From Pseudomonadota bacterium (lineage in GTDB: Bacteria; Myxococcota_A; UBA796; SXON01): DNA of 10,257 bases. Position numbers and translations under genes: made by a program. The DNA lies in contig SXOM01000045.1 in assembly GCA_005776735.1 (NCBI GenBank), positions 1-10,257 of the forward strand, in the 5' to 3' direction. The stretch's first letter is position 1. The number at the start of each line of letters is the position of its first letter. Positions 5,434 through 10,257 of the stretch are shown here, in pieces. The notes under the pieces are model-generated. The model searched no databases. It was not told the origin of the DNA and saw only the letters and a list, made by a program, of their open reading frames with translations.

Positions 5434-6255
5434 TCAGTTTCCGGCGGGCTTCTGCGCTTCGGGAGCGGGCGCTTCGGGCGCCTTCGCCCCGTCGGCCGGC
5501 TTGGCCTCGGGCTTGGCGTCGGCAGCCTTCGCCGCGGCCTTCGCCGCCTGCTTGGCGTCCTCGACCAGGGCGACCTCTTCGGCGTCCTTGTGGGCGCCCA
5601 CCACGCCGAGCCACGCGACCAGCAGCTCGCGCTCCCGCGGATCCCCGCCCTTCTTCGCCATGATGGCGAGCTGGGCGTCGATCTTCTCGAGCGCGACGAG
5701 CGACGCCTCGATGCTCTTGCGGGGGGTGCCGCCCTCGTCGTCGGGCTGGTCCATCGCGGCGTCGAGCGTGCCGTCGAGGTGGGCGATGGCGGCGTCGGCG
5801 CCGGCCGCGAGCGCTTCGTCGGTAGTGTAGGTGGCGCTCGGGTCGCCGCCGGAGCGGGCGAGCTCGGCCACCGCCGCCTCGGCGAGCACCTTGGACACGT
5901 CGTCGAGCACCGGGTCGAACTCGGCCTGGAGCTGCAGCCGGTAGCCCGGGATCATGCCGATCAGCTCGTCGGCGCCCATGCCGACGAGCTCCGGCGCACC
6001 GTCGACGACGAGCGTCCGCACCTCGGCCGACGCTTCGGGGACCGCGCCGATGGCGAACCCGCTGGCGGCGGTGGCGAGCCCGACCGGGTCGAGCAGGGTG
6101 CCGATCGCGGAGCTGACCCAGAGCAGGTAGCCGGCGACCACCACGCAGAGGCCCCCGCCGACCTTCATGGTCATGGTGTTGGCCGCGCGCTCCTTCTCGA
6201 CCTCGGCGGCGAGCAGGGTCTCGATCTCCTTGACGGCGTCGGTGGAATCAGCCAC
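5434..6255 (-). CDS. Unknown single-span membrane protein with Ala/Lys/Pro-rich tail
   Basis: I do not recognise this 273-residue protein. It has a short charged N-terminus with a helical heptad look (1-29), one membrane segment at about 32-55 (VGGGLCVVVAGYLLWVSSAI), then a large hydrophilic, mostly helical domain. From about residue 232 comes a low-complexity tail of Ala, Lys, Pro and Glu, which may be flexible or associate with the wall if it is periplasmic. The start is a GTG at 6255, strongly supported by GGAGGTGA ending three bases upstream. That ribosome site lies inside the preceding gene, and the two genes overlap by 8 bases, so translation is coupled. Layout and parts of the sequence (AxV-LV, MP...QL) mirror the preceding protein. 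The two may be diverged paralogues and partners in one complex. Topology and function are not established. Confidence 0.72.
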   Translation of the reverse strand: MADSTDAVKEIETLLAAEVEKERAANTMTMKVGGGLCVVVAGYLLWVSSAIGTLLDPVGLATAASGFAIGAVPEASAEVRTLVVDGAPELVGMGADELIGMIPGYRLQLQAEFDPVLDDVSKVLAEAAVAELARSGGDPSATYTTDEALAAGADAAIAHLDGTLDAAMDQPDDEGGTPRKSIEASLVALEKIDAQLAIMAKKGGDPRERELLVAWLGVVGAHKDAEEVALVEDAKQAAKAAAKAADAKPEAKPADGAKAPEAPAPEAQKPAGN

Positions 6256-6943
6256 GGCTCACCTCCCCTTCCATGCGGGCGTTCATGATCTCGAGGAACA
6301 GCTCGAGCACCTCCTGGGCCTCGGGGTCGCCGTGCTTCTCGCGGTCGGCTTCGGAGAGGGTCTGGAGCGACTGCACCTTGACGTTGATGGACTGGAGCAC
6401 GTCGATGTGGGCCTTGAACGTGGTGTCCAACTCCTCCATCGCCCAGTGCTGCACGCCGGCGTTGAGGCGGCCCAACAGCGCGTCGTAGCGGGCCGGGTCC
6501 TTGGTGAACTGCGGGAACCGCTCCTCGAGCTTCACCTTCTGCGCTTCGGCGGCAGTGCGGAACGCCGCGTCGAGCGACGACTTCATGCGCTCGTGCAGGT
6601 GTTCGCGGAACGCGGCCTCCTCGACGACGAGCTGGGCCGACACCTTGGGCATGATGGCCGCCGCTTCGTCGGCCACGGCCTTGCTCAGCGCCGGGACCGC
6701 GTCGGCCGCGATCTTGTCCATCTCGCGGGTGACCAGCGGCCACACCTTGGCGTTGGTCTGCTCGCCGAGCGACGCGAGGAAGGCCTCGCTGTCGAAGTTC
6801 TTCACCTTCAGGTAGGTGTTTCCGATCGCCAGCGCGAACATCAGCAGGATGCCACCGGTCAGGGCCCGGCGGATGTTCGTACCCTTCTGGCGTTCTGCGT
6901 TCAGCTCCGCGAGGAGCTCGCGGGATTTTGCCGCATCACTCAT
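6248..6943 (-). CDS. Unknown single-span membrane protein with helical soluble domain
   Basis: This 231-residue protein has no family I recognise. A charged N-terminal helix (1-26, SRELLAELNAERQK) precedes one membrane segment (about 28-45, LTGGILLMFALAIGNTYL). The remaining 185 residues are Ala-, Glu- and Lys-rich and probably helical, possibly coiled-coil, with no cysteine or evident catalytic motif. The arrangement suggests a membrane-tethered scaffold rather than an enzyme. The start at 6943 is backed by GGAGGT four to five bases upstream. It is the first gene of a two-gene unit. Its last codons contain the ribosome site of the next gene, with an 8-base overlap, so the products are probably made together in a fixed ratio. 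It diverges from the beta-helix gene at 7166 across a 222-base spacer. Confidence 0.75.
   Translation of the reverse strand: MSDAAKSRELLAELNAERQKGTNIRRALTGGILLMFALAIGNTYLKVKNFDSEAFLASLGEQTNAKVWPLVTREMDKIAADAVPALSKAVADEAAAIMPKVSAQLVVEEAAFREHLHERMKSSLDAAFRTAAEAQKVKLEERFPQFTKDPARYDALLGRLNAGVQHWAMEELDTTFKAHIDVLQSINVKVQSLQTLSEADREKHGDPEAQEVLELFLEIMNARMEGEVSRG
6259..6266 (-). promoter_or_regulatory. Intragenic ribosome binding site for the coupled downstream gene (GTG start at 6255)
   Basis: The minus strand reads GGAGGTGA, three bases, then GTG at 6255. It is embedded in the last codons of the upstream gene, whose TGA stop lies at 6250-6248. This fixes a non-ATG start and indicates translational coupling. 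Confidence 0.65.
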
Positions 6944-7165
6944 GGGACCTCCGGGGCCCGGGGGGAGGACGGACCCGTCGCGACTGTACAGCGGAGGCGC
7001 ACCGTGTTCGTCCCCCCGACGCCTCGCGGGGGACGCCCCTCGGCGGGGCTTTCGCGGTTCATCGCTTACACCCTACACCTTCGCAGAATCAGCGGATCCG
7101 CAAGAAAACCGCATGTCAAGACTTGTCACCGGCTCCGGCACGGCGCGCCGGGATAAGGCGACGGC
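6944..7165. promoter_or_regulatory. Divergent promoter region between the membrane-protein pair and the beta-helix gene
   Basis: This 222-base spacer includes the locally AT-richer stretch at about 7060-7128. I see a direct repeat TGTCA (7114-7118 and 7124-7128) in exact 10-bp phase, a 10-bp palindrome GCGGATCCGC (7092-7101) and tandem TACACC copies (7067-7079). TTGACA on the minus strand (7119-7114) is a candidate -35 for the leftward pair, but no good -10 follows. A short hairpin, GCCCC (7035-7039) with GGGGC (7045-7049) followed by TTT, looks like a weak rightward terminator or attenuator. Confidence 0.35.
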
Positions 7166-8362
7166 ATGTCGCTCCCCCGGCGCGTGGTCCGCGTGGCCAC
7201 CGGGTCCATCGTCGCCCCCTGGGGGCAAGCCGCCGCCGACCTGCGGTTGTGCGGGCGCCCCCTGCGCGAGCGGCAGGAGCAGGTGTTCGCCCGCCTGGGG
7301 CTCCGCGCCGAGGCGGCGGTCACCCCGGAAGCGGTGGGCGCCGACCCCGACACGCTGTACGTCGACGACGACGTCGACCTCGCCGCGGGCACGCTGCGTT
7401 CGTTCCTGAAGGCGGCCGGGCCGGGCACGCAGCTCGCGGTCGTCGAGCGGCCGCTGCGCGTCGGCGAGCTCGAGGTCGAGCCGCAGGCCTGGTACCGCGA
7501 CGGTGCGGTCGGCGACGAGCCGCTGCCCGGCGCCAGCCCCGTGCGGCGGCTGGGGGTGCGCTGGGGCGACGGGCGGCGGGGGGTGCGGGTCGATCCGCTC
7601 GGCCTCGCCGGGCGCAGCACCCTGCCCGGCCCGTTCGGGGCCGGACAGACGCTCGACTGGGCGATCGACGTGCGCACGGGGGCCACCGTGCGCCACTGGG
7701 TCCACTACCTGCGCGCGTCCCTCGCGGCGGTCGGCGTGGACATCTGGGAGCGGCTGGTCTTGCGGCCGTGGGCGCCGTTGTGGACGTGGTTGCGGTCGCC
7801 CCTGCGGCCGCGGTACGCGGTGATCGGCCGGCGCTGCAAGGTGCACCCCACCGCGATCCTCGACGGGTGTGTGCTCGGCGACGACGTACACGTGGGTCCG
7901 TACAGCGTGCTCCGTGGGTGTTGGGTGGGCGACGGCACGCACATCGAGGACCACGTGACGGCGCGCCTGAGCGCGATCGGCCCTCACGCCCACGTGGGCA
8001 ACTACTCCATGTTCAACCTCTCGGTGCTCGGGCAACGTTCGAGCGTCGGGCACATCGGCGCGCAGGTGTGCGCGATCGGCGACGACTGCTTTGTGAGCAC
8101 GTTCGCGACGTTGCACGACCTGAACCTCCGGGGGAACGTACGGGTCCGCTGGGGCGACCGGGTGCTCGACACCGGCGTGCCCTTCCTGGGCGTGGCCCTC
8201 GGACACGGCGTACGCCTCGGCGCGGGAGTCACCATCGCGAGCGGCCGCGACGTCCCCAACGGAGTGCACGTGGTGGCCGAGGGCGCGGTCGCGCGGATCC
8301 CCGCCGACCTGGCCCCCGGCGAGTACCGCTCGGTGGGCGGCCGCTTGGAGCGCGTGTCGTGA
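7166..8362 (+). CDS. Left-handed beta-helix (hexapeptide repeat) acyltransferase-like protein with degenerate nucleotidyltransferase-like N-terminus
   Basis: Residues about 218-372 are hexapeptide repeats with the V/I-G pattern: AVIGRRCKVHPTAILDG, CVLGDDVHVGPYSVL, then further turns to VRLGAGVTIASGRDVPNGV. This is the trimeric left-handed beta-helix fold of acyl- and acetyltransferases such as the C-terminal half of GlmU. The N-terminal 200 residues faintly resemble a sugar-phosphate nucleotidyltransferase (CGRPLRERQEQVFARLG at 29-45, LYVDDDVDL at 64-72). The glycine-rich nucleotide loop that normally opens that domain is missing, so this half may be non-catalytic. The 398-residue total is in the range of GlmU-like two-domain proteins. 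The ATG at 7166 has a weak AAGG upstream. It ends 16 bases before a membrane glycosyltransferase, which suggests joint work on an envelope glycan or lipid. The exact acyl donor and acceptor are unknown. Confidence 0.8.
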   Translation: MSLPRRVVRVATGSIVAPWGQAAADLRLCGRPLRERQEQVFARLGLRAEAAVTPEAVGADPDTLYVDDDVDLAAGTLRSFLKAAGPGTQLAVVERPLRVGELEVEPQAWYRDGAVGDEPLPGASPVRRLGVRWGDGRRGVRVDPLGLAGRSTLPGPFGAGQTLDWAIDVRTGATVRHWVHYLRASLAAVGVDIWERLVLRPWAPLWTWLRSPLRPRYAVIGRRCKVHPTAILDGCVLGDDVHVGPYSVLRGCWVGDGTHIEDHVTARLSAIGPHAHVGNYSMFNLSVLGQRSSVGHIGAQVCAIGDDCFVSTFATLHDLNLRGNVRVRWGDRVLDTGVPFLGVALGHGVRLGAGVTIASGRDVPNGVHVVAEGAVARIPADLAPGEYRSVGGRLERVS

Positions 8363-8378
8363 GCGCCACGGCGCCGGC

Positions 8379-9572
8379 ATGAGCGCCGCCTCGGTCACGT
8401 TCTGGCTGGTGGCGGGCGGCGGGGCGCTCGCCCGCTGGATGTCGGTCGCCCAGGCCCACAAGACCCTCGGCGCGCGCTGGCGCCTCGACCCCGCGCCCCC
8501 CGCCGACGCGCCCGCGGTCCGGGTGAGCGTGGTCGTACCGGCGCGCGACGAAGGGGCGGTCATCGACCGGCTGCTCACCTCGCTGGACGCCCAGGACCAC
8601 CGCGACCTCGAGGTGGTGGTGTGCGACGACCGCTCGACCGACGACACCGGCGCCCGCGCCCGCGCCCACCGCTGCCGCGTGGTCGAGGGTTCGGAGCCTC
8701 CCGCGGGCTGGCTCGGCAAGCCCTGGGCCATCACCACCGCGGCCGCTGCCACCACCGGCGACATCCTCTGCTTCGTCGACGCCGACACCTGGCACGATCC
8801 GGCCGCGATCCGCACGTGTGTCACGTTCATGGAGCGGGAGCAGACCGACGTGCTGGTGGTGGTCAGCGGCCACCACCTCGGCACCTGGCCCGAGCGGTGG
8901 CTCATGCCGTTCTTCTGGGCCTCGATGCTCGGCTTCATCGACGTCGAGCGCGCCGACGACCCGCGCCGCCCGAACGACGCGATGGGGAACGGCCAGTTCT
9001 GGCTCGTCCGCCGGGCCGCGTGGGAGAAGATCGGCGGCCACGCCGCGGTGAAGGACAAGCTCGCCGAGGACGTGGCGATCGTGCGACTGCTCAAGGCCAG
9101 CGGGGCGCGGAGCCGGCTGCGCTTCGGGCCCGACCTCACCCGCACCCGCATGTACACCTCGTTCGGGCAGCTCTGGCGCGGGTTCGAGAAGAACGCCGCG
9201 GTGGTGGACCCCGCGCAGCCCAAGCTCTCCGCAGCCCTCACCATCCTGGCGATGGGGCTCCTGGTGCAGGCCGAGCTGTGGCCGTGGATCGTCGTGGTCC
9301 TGGCGCCGTCGGTGGGCGGCCTGTGGGCGCACCCGGCTGCGCTCGGCCTCGCCGGGCTCCAGCTCGCCGCGGCGTGGATCGGCCGCGCCCAGGTGCTCGC
9401 TGCGCTCTGCGACGCGGCGTCGGGGGTGCGGCTGTCGCGGCATCCCCTCACCTTCCTGGGCCAACCGCTCGGGGCGCTCCTCGGGCTCGCCGCGATCGGC
9501 AACTCCCTCCAGGCGCAGCTTCGCGGCACCACCCGTTGGAAAGGCCGGCGCGTGGCCGGGACGAGCCTGTGA
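8379..9572 (+). CDS. Membrane-bound family 2 glycosyltransferase, HpnB/CrtQ-like
   Basis: This 397-residue protein carries a GT-A glycosyltransferase domain. VRVSVVVPARDEGAVIDRLL (48-67) is the nucleotide-binding start, VCDDRSTDDT (81-90) follows, and DADT (134-137) is the metal-binding DxD. GNGQFWLVRR (203-212) and EDVAIVRLLK (230-239) hold the acceptor/catalytic region. GWLGKPWA (110-117) is characteristic of the group containing hopene-associated HpnB and carotenoid glycosyltransferase CrtQ, which glycosylate hydrophobic acceptors at the inner membrane. An N-terminal membrane segment (about 5-22) and hydrophobic segments at about 284-310, 315-340 and 357-378 anchor it. The C-terminal RWKGR is also typical of the group. 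It lies 16 bases after the beta-helix gene and 2 bases before the MiaA gene, so the three probably form one transcript. The acceptor lipid is not determinable here. Confidence 0.88.
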   Translation: MSAASVTFWLVAGGGALARWMSVAQAHKTLGARWRLDPAPPADAPAVRVSVVVPARDEGAVIDRLLTSLDAQDHRDLEVVVCDDRSTDDTGARARAHRCRVVEGSEPPAGWLGKPWAITTAAAATTGDILCFVDADTWHDPAAIRTCVTFMEREQTDVLVVVSGHHLGTWPERWLMPFFWASMLGFIDVERADDPRRPNDAMGNGQFWLVRRAAWEKIGGHAAVKDKLAEDVAIVRLLKASGARSRLRFGPDLTRTRMYTSFGQLWRGFEKNAAVVDPAQPKLSAALTILAMGLLVQAELWPWIVVVLAPSVGGLWAHPAALGLAGLQLAAAWIGRAQVLAALCDAASGVRLSRHPLTFLGQPLGALLGLAAIGNSLQAQLRGTTRWKGRRVAGTSL

Positions 9573-9574
9573 CG

Positions 9575-10257
9575 ATGCGGCCGCTGGTCGTCACCGGGCC
9601 CACGGCCGCCGGGAAGTCGGCGGTCGCGATGGCGCTGGCCGAGCGGTGGGGCGCCACGATCGTCGCGATGGACGCGATGACCGTGTACCGGGGCATGGAC
9701 ATCGGCACCGCGAAGCCGAGCGCCGAGGACCGGGCCCGCGTGCCCCATCGGGGCCTCGATCTGCGTGATCCCGACGAGCCGTTCTCGGCCGCCGACTTCG
9801 TCGCGGTGGCCGAGGCCGCGATGGCGGAGGGCCGGCCGACGATCCTCTGCGGGGGGGCCGCGTTCTACTTGCGGGCGTTCCTCGACGGCCTGGTCGCCGC
9901 GCCCCCGGCCGATGCCCTCCTGCGCGCCCGGTTCGACGCGCTCCCCGACCCGCACGCCGCGCTCGTCCTCGTCGACCCGGTGCTCGCCGCCCGCCTGCAC
10001 CCCAACGATCGGGTCCGCATCGTGCGCGGCCTCGAGGTGCACGCGCTTACCGGCCGCCCCCTGTCCGCGCTGCACGCCGAGGACCACCCGACGCGCCGTG
10101 ACTGCGAGGTGGTGTGGGTCGATCGCGACGATCTGCCCGCCCGCATCGACGCGCGCGTGGTGGCGATGATGGCCGCGGGCTACCTCGACGAGGTGCGGCG
10201 GCTGCTCGACGCGGGGGTTTCGCGACACTGCAAGCCGATGCGTTCGTTGGGGTACCT
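9575..10257 (+). CDS. miaA: tRNA dimethylallyltransferase MiaA, divergent, 3' end cut by the window
   Basis: MiaA transfers a dimethylallyl group from DMAPP to N6 of A37 in tRNAs reading codons that begin with U. Visible motifs are the P-loop GPTAAGKS (8-15), DAMTVYRGMDIGTAKP (33-48), PHRGLDLRDP (57-66), FSAADF (70-75), HPNDRVRIVRGLEVHALTGRPL (split by the family as HPND and R-xRxLE) and KPMRSLGY at the truncated end. The 227 visible codons stop where family members continue for about 70-90 more residues. Oddities: the conserved GGT motif reads GGA (93-95), DS reads DA (33-34), and the segment between about 107 and 145 is roughly ten residues shorter than usual. I start at the ATG at 9575; a GTG at 9569 overlapping the preceding stop (GTGA) is possible. 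Family assignment is secure; full activity is less so. Confidence 0.9.
   Translation, partial: MRPLVVTGPTAAGKSAVAMALAERWGATIVAMDAMTVYRGMDIGTAKPSAEDRARVPHRGLDLRDPDEPFSAADFVAVAEAAMAEGRPTILCGGAAFYLRAFLDGLVAAPPADALLRARFDALPDPHAALVLVDPVLAARLHPNDRVRIVRGLEVHALTGRPLSALHAEDHPTRRDCEVVWVDRDDLPARIDARVVAMMAAGYLDEVRRLLDAGVSRHCKPMRSLGY

Noticed and set aside
3939..5663. A 574-codon plus-strand frame overlapping the cytochrome gene in another register
   Set aside because: The translation is Arg/Pro-rich with no recognisable motif and overlaps a gene with two CxxCH sites and a lipobox.
7073..10228. A 1051-codon open frame on the minus strand opposite three plus-strand genes
   Set aside because: It lies antisense to genes with clear family motifs, its translation is Arg/Pro/His/Gly-rich low-complexity sequence, and such shadows are expected at this GC content.

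Overview
The window is GC-rich (roughly 70% by eye, with strongly GC-biased third codon positions). It holds eleven protein-coding genes, the last cut by the window edge. I see no rRNA, tRNA, CRISPR array, insertion sequence or transposase. The gene content fits a large-genome, high-GC Gram-negative bacterium, possibly of the Myxococcota or a related deltaproteobacterial group: a lipoprotein di-haem cytochrome of the rubber-oxygenase (RoxA) type, a penicillin-insensitive murein endopeptidase-like protein, an HpnB/CrtQ-like membrane glycosyltransferase and many lineage-specific unknowns. There is no taxonomic marker here, so this placement is an inference.

Layout. Bases 1-83 hold nothing I can support. 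Five genes on the minus strand fill 84-3240. In transcription order they are an unknown protein with a YhcG/DUF1016-like helical domain (3240-2476), an unknown beta-rich protein whose strand order recalls the gasdermin pore-forming domain (2416-1718), an M74-type murein endopeptidase-like protein with an N-terminal peptidoglycan-binding-like region (1652-891), and a Phd/YefM antitoxin (771-511) with a VapC/PIN toxin (503-84). The toxin-antitoxin pair has its own candidate operator at 781-808.

A 474-base non-coding stretch (3241-3714) follows. It carries a nested inverted repeat, a three-armed palindrome cluster and a strong GC hairpin. It leads into a plus-strand gene for a RoxA-like di-haem cytochrome c lipoprotein (3715-5328). 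That gene converges on a translationally coupled minus-strand pair of single-span membrane proteins (6943-6248 and 6255-5434), with a long stem-loop between the converging ends.

From a divergent 222-base spacer, three closely packed plus-strand genes run rightwards. They encode a left-handed beta-helix acyltransferase-like protein with a degenerate nucleotidyltransferase-like front (7166-8362), a family 2 membrane glycosyltransferase (8379-9572) and a divergent MiaA tRNA dimethylallyltransferase (9575 to the window end). The first two probably act together on an envelope lipid or glycan. MiaA is a housekeeping tRNA-modification enzyme that appears to share their transcript.

The most interesting part is the minus-strand accessory block, where a gasdermin-like candidate lies beside a murein-hydrolase-like gene. 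The weakest calls are the functions of the 1718-2416, 2476-3240, 5434-6255 and 6248-6943 genes, which I describe but do not recognise firmly.
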